43,712 nucleotides of DNA from Halocafeteria seosinensis (Eukaryota > Sar > Bigyra > Bicosoecida). This document shows, piece after piece, positions 20,609 to 31,991 of the stretch (the stretch's first letter is position 1; each line of letters opens with the position of its first letter). A program made the position numbers and the translations under genes. Below the pieces are notes generated by a model that was not told the DNA's origin, made no database searches, and saw nothing but the letters and a program-made list of their open reading frames with translations. The stretch lies in contig LVLI01000918.1 of NCBI GenBank assembly GCA_001687465.1, positions 1-43,712 of the forward strand. The letters are read 5' to 3'.

Positions 20609-22819
20609 TTATTGCCCCTCAAGGAAACCAAATAGATTTTCCCTTTGCTGTGGGGAATTTTGTCGGGGATCTGTACCTGTAAATGAAGGTCCCATGGGAG
20701 GACTCGTCCCTGGAGCAATAGACGTACCAAAAATTGAATCGTTAGTACTACAATCACTCAAACCATCGCTCTCTCCACCTGCTCCATCCAGATTGAACGT
20801 GGAGGCGTCGCGTTCACTCCTCGTTAAAGTAGTTGCAGAGGTCTGATGACCGTGCTGCTGGGGGGCTCGCGGCCTCTGCGAATGGACAGCGTCTGTCTGG
20901 TTTCGCTGCACTGGCGGTTGGCTAGGGGGAACGCTATCTTCGACTCCAGCGTATTTATTTTGATACAACTGTTGTGCGTAAGATATGTTCCTATGGGCCT
21001 CGATTGCTGACTGCATCTTTAACATTACAGCGGCTATTGGTTTGCCATCCTTCGAGTACGTGTCCGTACTTGTTCGCGGAACTGCACTGGCAGCCGAATG
21101 TTCCTGTTGGGGTTGGACCTGCTCGTTTTTCCCCGTGAGATGTTGGAGCTGATCAACAATGTGCTGCTCGCGTTGGGCCGGATCAACAGGTGGAATTTCT
21201 TCACTAACACTACGATGGCGCCCTTCATCGGAGTGCGCTCCATCACTGCTTCGCCCTTGAGATTCTGCAACTGATCCTCTACCGCTCAGTGATTCATTAA
21301 AGCTTAAAGAAGGATGGTAGCCATACCCCACTGTATGAGTTGGTACGTGCAAATGAGGGTCAGTATGCGCTGCGGGCATCACGTGATGCATACCATGTGT
21401 CGGTTGTCCGACGTAGGTACTTGAAACTGCAGCAGGATACATCTGCGGCTGGACGAACGTCCTGTCACCAGGGGGGCCTTCAACTGGTGGCTCCACTGGA
21501 GCCTGCGGTTGCTCGGGTTGGCCGTAGTTGTAGAACGGAGGAGGATAACAGGGCTGTCCGTAAAATGAACCACCAGAGACAGACTGTTGCTGCTGAAATC
21601 CACCTGCAGAAGCGCCAGGCAGAGGGGCTCCTTTCCAGGCACTTGACTTGAAGCCATGTTCGCCAGGTCCAACAGGCTGCTGCTGGTAAGCGTTGGTGGT
21701 ATTGGTGGCCGGCACGACTCCATTAGAATCCTGCTTGTCTGATACTTCATCGTCTCCGACAAAATGAGACTTCACGGCTTGAGGTAATTGTCGCGCATTT
21801 GAAGGGTATTCCTTATTCTGATACTGCCGAGGCAACGAAACAGGGTAGGTGCTATAATTTGGAGGAAACACCTTGGTGCCCTTGTAAGCCTCGTATTCGG
21901 CTATAGTTTGCGCTTCCGCGGACGCTCTTTCAAAGTCATGTAGAAACTCTTTCCTTGATTTTAAGCTGTTGCCGCGATACTTTTGTAGATGGCTCTTTAT
22001 ATGATCGCTGGTGAGTTCAGCGGGGATGGCCCTACTGCTGGCAGTATCAGTCTCCTGCGTCAAGTGTTTCTCCAGTAAGGGATCATCTTCCGACTTCTTC
22101 ATAAGGTCAAACAGTATTTTTGGTGTTACAGTTCGTAGTCCATGGTCAAATATAGCAGCCACAAAACGCTTATGGAGATTATCTGTCCAAACAAATCGCT
22201 TTTTTTTACGCTTTTTGGTTCCTCCTGCGTCTCCATCCCCTCTCGCAGGAGACTGCTCTTCCTCCATTCCATCTATCTCAGCTTCCTCTCTTTTGTTCGA
22301 GGCTTCCCGAGCAGTGCGCTTTCGGCGTTGTCCGGAAGAAGCCATCGTGCGCTTCTGTATAGCCTCGTCTCGTTTCTTTTTCCAGTGCTCTTCAAACCAA
22401 GAAAGCAATTGCAAGCGACGCTTGTATTCGATTACGCACGGATTAGCCCTCCATTCATTGGGCACAAGATTCACACGCACCGAACTTTGCTAATGCCGTC
22501 CGAAATGCGTATGTGAGAAAGAGAATAAACCCTCCCTGAAGCCACACAAAATTGGAGCCCAATGAGGAGACAAAGACAACACTTAACAAGTGTATCACTG
22601 CCCGTCTATACTGGTGCTGTCATGCATGTACTCATTCCCACAGAGAAAAGGAGACAAACAAACACTCGGCATGCAACTGAATGGCCTAGCAGAGAGAAGA
22701 GTGAGAAAGAGAAGCGGAAGCGTCCATCGTCGCCCAGCGATTGCGAGGCGGACGTCCGGGGATTTCGTTGAACTGAATTCCCCACCTACCCTGGGACAGG
22801 AATTGCCGGTTGCGTTCAT
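20609..22819 (-). CDS. GARP/G2-like Myb-family transcription factor
   Basis: The main exon, 22489-20609, encodes about 626 residues. Its open frame upstream of 22489 is closed by a stop and has no ATG, so I add a 10-codon first exon, 22819-22790 (MNATGNSCPR), joined in phase 0 across a GTAGGT...TTAG intron. The first exon is less certain than the rest. A basic region KKRKKKR precedes a single Myb-like domain: FVWTDNLHKRFVAAIFDHG, TPKILFDLM and, after an unusual acidic insertion of about 23 residues, LTSDHIKSHLQKYRG. SHLQKY marks plant-type GARP factors (ARR-B, GOLDEN2, PHR1), which bind DNA as one domain. Nuclear localisation is inferred. The long C-terminus is rich in Gln, Pro, Ser and His and resembles a disordered activation region. 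No response-regulator receiver domain is present. Confidence 0.85.
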
Positions 22820-25800
22820 TCAAGGTGTGGAAACATGCATGAAGCGACGAGGAAGAGATGGATTTTCTAAAGGTGGTGATATGAGGGAAAGAGTGAAAGC
22901 GCCTCAGCTGTTGTTTGTTTTTGCGGGTGCACCGCGGGAGTGATGGTTGGCCAACTTGGACTTGGTGCCGTTGAAGAAACGTCGTGTACAGTCAGGCTAT
23001 GCCATTGTTATAGCGTTGCTAATTCATAATATAACTTAACAACCTTTTTAGAGCTGCGCGATATCCATTGAAGTTTTTACGATTCAAAAATGCTCACTAT
23101 CAACGATGCATGTGGTAGAGCCGCTAGGGTGAAGTACCAGGAGGAAACTCTCTGAACTCTGGCACATGTAATACTTACGAACCACCGCCAGATCAAAAAT
23201 ACTCCACCGATACGGATACTATAAATAATACCACGACGGCATATGTATACAGTTGCACGACATTCCTCTGCGAGTTCCGCAGTCCCTAAACTGTAGGGCC
23301 TAAAGGCACCGTTTGTGTAGCTACATCTCATGTTTCACGAACTCCGATCGTGAGACCACATCCTAGCTCCACCAGAGAGAACTCGAAGACCAGATACATT
23401 TCCCATGTTTGTCATGCTTACTGCCACATTCATCCGAGAATATCCTACTGGGTAGGTTCAGGAAAATCCAAAAGGAGGCAATTTATGGCATGAATCATCG
23501 CGGCGACTGTCTTCAAGCCGTTGGATGCGCAGTTTACCCAGGACCGTCACTGACAGCATGACCATACTGCGTAATAGCAAGTCTCATTGACTCCCACATA
23601 TTTGATAGTTCCATCTGCTATTGCTTCCGTCGACCACAGCTCCAGAGCCATGACATTGATGGTACAGTGGCGACTGCCACTGACTCGAAAGATTACTGTA
23701 TGAGGCTCTTTCTCAGTATTTTCCTGTCTTTCTCATGCATTTTCCCGCATGGCAGGATCTGAGATTTGATGCTCTGGGGCATTCTTTCCTATGGTACCAG
23801 AACCTACGGTCTGACAATTGCGTTGTTGTGGGTACAAGCACTGGCACTCCCTGGTACTTGACGCTGGAAGGGTTGGCCAAAACTAGCGACACTGTGCCAA
23901 CACATATGGAATGCCCGGACTGACACTATCAAGGTAAAATGGAGTTCGGCTTAATCAGACCGAACTGCAATACATGCACTCTCTTTTTCCGTTGTTCAAA
24001 TGGGAGAGGAAGCCTTGGCTACTTCAGTGCTTGCTAAGTGCTATTACATACTTCCGCCGGATTCTCAGAATCTCAGATTCTTGCTGGTGTTTTTCGCATG
24101 CCTAAAATGCTTCTGAAACCATCAAGATGACTAGTGCGACGCCTGTTCGAATGCATGTAGCCTGTGAAATAGGTACAGTGTTGGTGTTCGTCGCCAAACT
24201 GTCCACGTTTTTGTTCAGGTGCTTTACAGAACAAGACGTGTTTGATGACAGCAAGCAAGAACCTCCAAGGGAAAGTACCTTACAGTATTATGCTTGCCCA
24301 GGATCCTACAGGACCTACGTATACGTTCTCGACGCTACGTATGAGTATGGACACTATGGGCCTTCGTTCTTAGCAGCGAACATGGCTGATACTCTTGAAT
24401 ATGTTTCTGTCGTTCTGATAGTAAAAGTGGATGCATTTGCCGGCTGCAATCTTCGGAAAGATGTCCAAACTGGTGTGCTTACATTGTGACGGGACGCACT
24501 GGAGCAGTACTGCATCAGTATCAGTATGCATACCGTCGCTGAGTGTTTGCACGCAGGATGTAGTTCTTTATGTGTGTGTGCTTTGTGTAGCAGGCTATCC
24601 CGGCTCTGTGCTTCAGGTAATGAGGGGTGTTTGGTCTCTGATCTCCAGCAGAGTATGGTGCGTTTCCTCTATACGGAAAACGGTCTCGCCGCAGACCCCG
24701 GCAGTAGTACTGTACTGCCAATGCACTCGCAATGCGCTTTCTTGTGTTCTCCTTTTCTCGCGCATCTCTTACCGGAGCTCCCAAATGAACACAACGTTTG
24801 GCTAGCAGACTATTTTGGCTATAGATGTACATAAATGCAGTAAATGAAACTTGCTCCCCTATTCAACCACTGACAATCAGCCACGAAAACTTGCCGAATC
24901 TTGAAGTGTCAGCATCCCAGGACGGGCGGGAATATGGATGGAAGTGCATAGCGGCTGGTTTGGTTTGTTGAATCTTCGGGTAACCATAGTTGTGATGGGA
25001 TGATTCTCGAGTTTACTCAGCCTTTGCTTGAGGTGTGTATCAGAGTGGCTCTCGTGGGGAGGCTCCCCGTGTTGTGAGGAAGCGTGACGCCAAACCAGCG
25101 GGTCGAAAACCCAGGCGAGGAAAACGAATACACTCCAGTGGCGGCCCTTCCCACCACCACGGGCAGGTAGGTAATAAAACACTTTCCGTCCGAGAGACTG
25201 CGTCCAGTAGTGCTTCTGCCTCTCGTCGTATGGGGGGGAACTTGGGCTGTGTGGTGGCAAAGAGCGATAACGTCCTTCAGTAGCCTTTTTCTCCCACATA
25301 CCGTTATGCTCGCGGCGGGACTTCGGGGAAGCCGAATCTTGAAGAGCCGGCGAATGTCGGTTGCCCGAGTTAATCCCTCGTTACAACCCACCCGGGTGAA
25401 TGCCTGCGGCATCGAGGGGCAAACAAAGGTACAAGAGGAATGTGCGCAAAAGAGCGTCTCTATCGAACAAGGGACGAAGAGGTGGAGCTGACACTCTCGG
25501 CAGTGCACTTGGCGGGGAGCTGGAAGGCTCCGCAGCTTTGTTTTGACAGTTTGTCCTACTTCCACCTGATCTATACTGCGCTCTTCTTGCCGCTTGTTGT
25601 GCTTTGTCTCGGATGAGAAGGGTCGTCTCGCGCGTGATGGCAACAGAAAAGTACCATGGGAGAGATCCGTGGTCACCCGATCCCCGCCGTTCCGTACTGC
25701 AGGTGCAGTTCGGGGGAAAAATGCGAAAAACACTCACAAGGGGGAGTATGACAGGGGAGCCTTAGCGCGTGTGTTCTTCTTGCGCAGTGTCCAGGAGGTG

Positions 25801-25964
25801 TGCCTTGAGCGCGAAGTTGGGCGGGGATTGTAAGCGAGCGAAAACAAAGACCAGTGCTCCATGACTCCTTGTAGTATATGGCTCAGAATGACGCATGCTC
25901 ATGACTGTGTCTGTCGATACGCAGAGCATTGCATTACTTTGATACAGTCCTGTGAACAGCCAGC
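22820..25964. other. Gene-poor 3.1 kb region
   Basis: I find no gene that can be supported. The longest open frame (25017-25733, minus, 238 codons) has no domain and lies where the SPX gene's promoter and 5' leader should be. Another frame, 24127-24489 plus, has no recognisable feature. I found no convincing splice-joined product. The last few hundred bases are richer in G and C than the rest. This may be a regulatory region of the SPX gene or old mobile DNA. Confidence 0.45.
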
Positions 25965-27222
25965 ATGAAGTTTGGCAAGGTGCTTTACCGGTGTCGGGAT
26001 CTCTCCCACCCGGAATGGAGTGAAAAATGGATCAATTACAAGCAATTAAAGAAGATCCTAAAAGTTATACAAAAAGACAGTACTCCGTCAGAAACCGCGG
26101 CGGCGAGCAATGGGTCTCTTGCGGAGGAGCTTGGTAAGTTGCGGTTTGGGCGTGTTGACTGAGGGCACTTGCGAGATCGACGGGTGGTTTGGTGCGAATG
26201 CAGCATCCTCTCCTTTGGAGGTCGAGTTCTTCACGCATCTACAGGAGCAGCTCCAGAAAATTTCGGAGTTCTATGATTCAATTGAGTATGGAATGTGCAC
26301 ACAGTACCACCACTTGATAGAGTCATTCTCTCAGCAATATGGGGTAAGTTTCTCTCCCCCGAAGGCAGCTTCCACTTGTTCAAGCGACTCAGTGTTCTTC
26401 GTCTTAGCCCACAGGGATTGGATGCGAGCAATATATTGAGGAAACTCTCAGAAACAGATGCGCTGCAACTACTTGATAACATTGCCAAGTTTTACACTGA
26501 CCTCTTGCTGTTGGAAAACTTTGCGGTTATGAACTACTGCGGGTTCGGCAAGATATTGAAGAAGCATGATAAGGTTACAGGGTAAGTTATAGGTTCCATT
26601 GACCCACCACAATTTGCTTTACCTATATATGTTTTCTATGTGACAGATTCGAGACGAAGTCTTCCTTCATGCAGCGGGTGGTAAACCAGCAAGAGTTTGC
26701 CCGCCACGAACGGCTGCTTAAAATGCTTCAACGAACAGAGCATGCGTATAAGCGCTTGCTTTATGTAATCCCTCATGAAATGTAAGTATGCTTTGTGGCA
26801 TGTTGCCCTATCTTCCCTCCTTATGAACTCCGTTGCTCTTTCGATTGTACAGGCGCCATTCTTTAATGGGTTCCGACAGCGCGCTTTCCACGTCCGTCTG
26901 TAATGTAACAGCGTGCACGGAACAACATCGCTACAGCCTCGGGGAAGCAACATGCAACTGTGCTATGCACTGTCACAGCACGACTCCGACCACTGGTGCT
27001 TCAACTCAGCATCACTTCAGTGTCGCCGGGTACCCATCGTTATCTGCCTTCTCCCCTGCGCAGCAGTTACAGCAAGCAGTTTATGCGCAAAACAACGATC
27101 AAAATGCCTATGGGAAATATCCTTACGTCTCGTATGCAAGCCAACAAGGAGGCGGTGTTTGGCTAGATGAATTTGATCGGCAAGCAGCAGCGGCAATAGC
27201 CTCCGTCCGGCGGAATCGCTAA
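25965..27222 (+). CDS. SPX-domain protein (phosphate / inositol pyrophosphate sensor type)
   Basis: Five exons, 25965-26133, 26204-26343, 26415-26581, 26647-26781 and 26853-27222, join with matching phases to 326 residues. All four introns start GTAAGT. The protein opens with MKFGKVLYRCRDLSHPEWSE followed by WINYKQLKKILKVI, the first SPX helices. Next come EVEFFTHLQEQLQKISEFYD and, later, FAVMNYCGFGKILKKHDKVT, whose lysines form the basic patch that binds inositol pyrophosphates in this family. SPX proteins report cellular phosphate status by binding partners such as PHR1-type GARP factors. The last 120 residues (from about HSLMGSDSALS) are Gln, Ser, Cys and Tyr rich with no EXS, RING, MFS or VTC domain, so this is a stand-alone SPX protein with a low-complexity tail. 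Confidence 0.9.
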
Positions 27223-27961
27223 AAATTTTATGACCGCCTTCAAGGGAAAAGCTTCCTATTATTGCTGACAACGATCTGGAGGTTGAGCAAAGGTGTCAGG
27301 CTTCTGCGTTTTATGGATATGGAAATTGTACAGTGTTCTTTGTGTTTCTGGCTAGCTATCGGATTCGAAAAGGATGTTTCCTTACCATACATATAAATAT
27401 ACTGTATGCATACGTAAGTAGATTTATATCCCTATGTTTTGTAAATATAGTGATCCACAAGGAGTTTTTGTACACTTTTAGTGGTGTTTTCTGTTCTGAT
27501 GTCCGTCTGAAATTTGGCTTGACAACATTCGTGCACCATACTCCTAGCGATAGACTTCACCATTTTCTACACTCTTTGTGCCAAACATTCTAAACATCTG
27601 TTTGAGAAGAACCGGGGAAATTGATGAATCGCGCTAAAGCAACATTCTTGAATTAACTACGTCCAGAGCACATGATGCCGCTTGGTTCTCAGAGTCCTCC
27701 GCCACACAACTCAGTGAATGATGAGGTTGACAGCAGGCCGCTACCGGACCTCTTAGCACAGCAAACTGGGATAACTGCAGCAAGAGTCTCCAGAGTGTTA
27801 GAGCTTGCGCTGAGTCAGTATGTTTGCGATCTTTGGGAAACGTTGAGTTGTGGCTTGCTGCATGCTAACAAGCAACTTGGCTCATCGGTGGTTGCAACTT
27901 GTGTTGCCTGGGTCTGTCGACTCGAAGCGGTTGACGTAAAAACAACCGACAAGAATTGAAC
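27223..27961. other. Intergenic region with a LINE-derived repeat
   Basis: Both flanking genes end here (SPX on plus, HORMA-like on minus). The stretch is AT-rich up to about 27600. From about 27690 to 27930 it contains mobile-element sequence, described separately. No gene is supported. Confidence 0.5.
27799..27905 (-). repeat. Dispersed repeat shared with bases 196-300
   Basis: Starting at agagcttgcgctgagtcagt, about 105 bases match 196-300 with a handful of substitutions and a one-base indel. At 196-300 the same sequence lies directly upstream, in minus-strand sense, of the reverse-transcriptase fragment. This is therefore another decayed copy of that element, but here the reverse-transcriptase part does not follow. 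Confidence 0.75.
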
Positions 27962-28997
27962 TCATTCTTTGACACCCACAAATGGACTCTTCCATTGCCA
28001 CCATTGATACTCGAAGGCAGAACGGCTCCCCGGTTCGTACGCGGCCTCTACGTTTTCGTCTTTTATCGATATAGAAAGTGTATTCCGTTGTTTACGCTTT
28101 CCAACTGGCTTTCTTACCCGAAATGACCGTTTCCAAGTGAAGCCTTCAGGAGCATTCTGAGGGATAGACAGTTCAGAGGTCATGCAGCCGGACTTTCAAT
28201 TGGCACAATCATTATCTACTCACATTTTGCATATAAACAAGTATCCAACATTTCGTTGGGCGAGGAGGTGCATCGAACCAATCATGCTCTTCTGAAGGTT
28301 GCAACAACATCCGCGACAACTTCTTCTCCACAGCCCGCTCTCGGCTTGCTGGGGTGTCTTCATTCAAATATGGACACTTCGTGCAGAAATTGAGATCGTA
28401 GATTTCTCGCGGATTCATGGGATTAGGTCCCAAAATGAAAACAACTGTGTTTCCAAGAAAATACCCAATGACATTGGTTTTCATTCTCTGTGCAGGGGCT
28501 TGCTGCTTACCATGTGCAACGTCATTTTCGAAAAGAGCCGGCAACTGCTGAACGACGCTCTGATAGCTTCTCATCAACTGAATCTTCTTCCTGTACTGCG
28601 GTGTCTTCCGATCCTCTTCGACAGATTTCAAGCTACTTTGTCGTAACAACCTGCGTTTCACGCGTGTGCATGTATCCGATGCCATCACAGGACGTTGTGA
28701 TCACACCACCTACATGGGGCATTGGCTCCGTGCATACAGTAAATGCGACAAAAACGACGCAGTGATAAGAGCCCGCAAATCCCCTCCTAGGGCGATTTTA
28801 AAAGGAATTACCAGCTCTGCATCGTAGACGTAGAGTAGTGTCCTCAACAACGTGATTCCCGTAATTACCATAAGTTTGTCGAACTTACCATGTGGGAGCA
28901 AAGGTTGTCTCTCCTCCTTCTCTTCATTCTTGTGTACTTCTTCGTCGTCGTCTTCTCCTGGCGTCAGGCCAGCTTCTTCCTCGCCTATGGATGCCAT
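27962..28997 (-). CDS. Probable HORMA-domain protein (REV7/MAD2-like)
   Basis: Five minus-strand exons, 28997-28889, 28816-28738, 28650-28511, 28444-28224 and 28156-27962, join in frame to 247 residues. The N-terminus is very acidic. Then LRALITASFLSHLLLLRQSS could be the first HORMA helix. VVQQLPALFENDVAHVVFIL followed by PREIYDLNF matches the 'L.....v..vvv.i.......E...F.i' core of MAD2/REV7. ERAVEKKLSRMLL then PTKCWILVYMQN matches the helix and the 'f.vlvyt' strand. HORMA proteins wrap a safety-belt around partner peptides in checkpoint, meiotic or translesion pathways. Overall similarity is patchy, so the exact subfamily is open. Intron 1 (72 bp) is a multiple of three and lacks stops, so an unspliced form is also possible. 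Confidence 0.5.
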
Positions 28998-29344
28998 CGT
29001 ACTTCGCGCGACTGAAACACCTCTATCATCTTAAAAGATCCTCCTTGTCGGTCGCGCACAAGGCCGTTTGGTTCCCTCTCACCTCTCTCCCGCAGGCAGC
29101 AGTGGCGTCCGAGGTATCAACACTTGCGGACAAGATGGTGTAACGTTTTATTGTCGAAACTATCCCTTTCCAAGCACTAGAAAGGGCGCAAACTACTTAT
29201 TTTGGTGCCAACAGGTGAGCTTCACAACAGAGCGTGATAGAAACTTGAAGTAACACAGTGCGGCCTTGCCAGAGGCAGAAGAATTACTAAGGTGCGGTAA
29301 ATTAAGCAACAAACAGGGTCTGTGACTAAACCATTTGTTTCCTA
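28998..29344. other. Short intergenic region
   Basis: This lies between the start of the HORMA-like gene and the stop of the C2/EF-hand gene, both on the minus strand. It should contain the promoter of the former and the 3' end of the latter. No motif stands out. Confidence 0.5.
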
Positions 29345-31480
29345 TTATTTGCTCATCACACTATTTAGAGACTGCTGTAAATTGTAAGCAGGGTACAGAA
29401 TATTGGGAAACTTCTGACTGACCACAACAAAATCGTCAAACGTAATTCTTCCCTTCCCTTCCTTGTCCCCTTGAGCCATTATGGTATCAGCTTTCCGTTG
29501 AACTTCATCTTCGCTGCTCGCAAGATGGTTTGCCATGAGGATTTTAATAAGCTGGTCTTTGTTAATACTGTTTTTGTTCTCTTCATCGTAAATCGCGAAT
29601 GCAAAGCGGAGTCGGTCGTCCTTGGAGCCACCTGTAAAGTTCGAGAGTCCTACCATAAATTCTTTGACGTCAATTCTTCCTGAGGCATCCTTATCGAAAA
29701 GTTTGAAAAGACGGTCCGCCAACGGTCCGGGCTCAATTTGGAGTATTTCGCAAAATTCGCTGTATTCTATTAGTCCCTCCCCAGACTTGTCACTTTGCTG
29801 GAATCGAGAGTAAGCTTTCTTAATGCTATCCGGATCTAAACGATTCTGCTTTGCGAACTCATCAAGAGCATTCTGACGAGCATTTCTTTTCTGAATTTTC
29901 GGTGCTGTTCCCGTTACGGGTCTGGGGGCATTGGAATTGGCAGAAGGGACTCTCTGGACGGGAGACGGAGCTCCGCTGCCGCCTGGTTGTTTTCCACCCG
30001 TTATCATCGCGTAGAATTCATCGTAGCTAACTTGGCCATCTCCTGCTTTATCCGTTATGCGAATCATTTCATCGATTTCCGCGTCAGAAGGATTCTCTCC
30101 AATGTTGATCAAGATGTGACGAATTTCTGCAGGGCCTACATAGTTATTATTGTCTAAGTCAAATGAGACAAACGCTTCCCTGATCTCCTCGTCGGTGAAC
30201 CTCTCGTTAGGATCTCGTGGTAAATTTGATTGGTTACTATTCGGACGGTTTTGTTGCTGACCAGGCTTCTCAAATACAGCGTGGATCTTTATGGCTCCTA
30301 CCGCTTTGTCATTGTCATTCTTGAGTGAAACGTCTCCCTCAAATTGTTGTTGTGTGATCCATGGTAGGTACGAGATGTTACCGCTGCCGATTAACACGTC
30401 TTTTCCAGAATTTTCATCTTTCTTGAATGCTTTGAAATTGATGGACGTGTTTTGAGCCTGTGAGTCGATTTTCCAAGTAAATTTATCTCCAAAGACAGCA
30501 TTCTCCGGATTTTTCGATACAACTGCCGTAGACTGTTCCTCATTGTACAGCCGCGCTGTTACGTAAACAGAGGAATTCTTGGAACCTATCGTAAGATTCT
30601 TTCCTTGTAAAACGCGAAGCACCAGAGTTCCAAACTTTTTGGAATCTGCATTTCTAAGAGGAGGTCCCGCTGGAGGTGCTCCTCTTGGTGGCCCTCTCCC
30701 ACTTAGCAAACCGGGTGGCAAACCTCTACCAGGTTGGCCTCCCGGTACAACTCCTGGGGGTGGTCCTCTAGGTGGGCCTTGTGGTGGACCACGAGGGGCT
30801 GCGCAGAGGGAAAGCTGTGATTTTGCATATGCAGAATGAATTTCTTTGCTACTTACGAGGGTTTCCGTTTCCCATATTTGGCGAAGATTGGGGACCGCCG
30901 GCTGCCCTGTTTGGCGGAGGACCTCGTGGAGGCATTCCCGATCCTGTGGCCACAAGAAATACTTACTGGTTGAAGACACGTTTATTGCAGTTCACCTAAC
31001 AAGCAGCATGAAATGCATACCAGTTCTTGGTGGCGGGCCTCGAGGTGGCATGCCTGTCAACGGAAAGTTGAGATTGATTGTTGTGATATACGGTTATGAA
31101 CTTGCAATGTCGACCTACCGCCTGCTCCTGCGGACTGTGGCCCTCCTGGTGGGCCTCTAGGTGGCCCTCTCCCTGGAGGCGGACCATTTCCTCGAGGAGG
31201 TCCTGCTGGAAGTCCTCTTGCAGGTGGACCTCGTCCCGGACCCGCAGCCGCTGAGCTATCTGTCTCTGTTTCCGAAGAAGAGAACACTCCTACACCAGGG
31301 GCGTCCTGTGGTGGAGCTGTAGGTCGACCGGCCCCGGGAGGGTCTCGTGGCGGTTGCGATGGTGGCTGCTTCTCATCACTTGAAGAGCCATCAGGGACGG
31401 CTGTGAGCAGCATTAAAATCTGTAAGAAAACTGTAGAGTCGAGGAAAAGAGCAACATGGCGTACCTCCAGGGAGCGACAT
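29345..31480 (-). CDS. Pro/Gly-rich C2 + multi-EF-hand calcium-binding protein
   Basis: Exons are 31413-31119 (or 31400-31119 preceded by a 16-base exon 31480-31465, giving start MSLPGAVPDGSSS), 31053-31021, 30943-30857 and 30798-29345; all internal junctions are phase 1. The product is about 620 residues. The N-terminal 200 residues repeat PPRGPP-type motifs. A C2-like domain follows (KKFGTLVLRVLQGKNLTIGS to GAIKIHAVFEKPG). An EF-hand pair comes next (FDLDNNNYVGPAEI and TDKAGDGQVSYDEF). The last 200 residues form four more EF-hand positions arranged like calcineurin B, of which LFDKDASGRIDVKEFMVG is canonical and the others (YDEENKNSINKDQL, GDKEGKGRITFDDF) are partly degenerate. Calcium-dependent membrane binding or scaffolding is inferred. 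I know no named family with this combination. Confidence 0.88.
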
Positions 31481-31991
31481 GTCTCAACTTGTACTCTAGT
31501 TCCCTAATATCTTCGAGCAGCTAAAAGACAACACCAGCGGTGTTACTAGTTACCCATTCTTCCGAATTCCAATTAAGACAATAGGACTAAACACAGATGT
31601 TCTGCCTCTATATCTAGGCTATCAGATGAGGCTGCAAGTTGAGCTGTTCACCAACGGAACATTTGCTGAAGATGTATGTGGCCACTTATGCACACTTTGT
31701 CACTCTCTTTTCTTTCCAGTACAAACGCATCGTCCAAAGCATTACTTCCCAGCACTCTGATCGGCAAACAACCCGAGGTATGGATTACTGGCACCGAGGC
31801 GCTGTGGCCACACTTCGTACTGAGCCGGTAGATGCGCTCATTCGTCGTTTGTGAAGCTGAGCCAGGAACTTCGTTGGTGGTATTCATACGACTTATCCCA
31901 GCGACATACACCGAATTTGTCATGCGAATGTATTTGCATTTGTTGTGCGTAGTCGTTGTGATTGAATGTAGTATCTGGGATGTCGTTGGAA
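31481..31991. other. Divergent promoter region between C2/EF-hand gene and APC11
   Basis: About 510 bases lie between two genes transcribed away from each other. Small frames here (for example 31639-31854 plus) show no domain. It presumably holds both promoters. No clear motif was seen. Confidence 0.5.

Noticed and set aside
21379-21762. 127-codon minus-strand frame overlapping the GARP gene
   Set aside because: It is a shifted frame of the glutamine/proline-rich part of the GARP coding exon.
25017-25733. 238-codon minus-strand open frame before the SPX gene
   Set aside because: No domain and a composition of Arg, Thr, Ser and Cys typical of non-coding translation; it sits where the SPX promoter should be.
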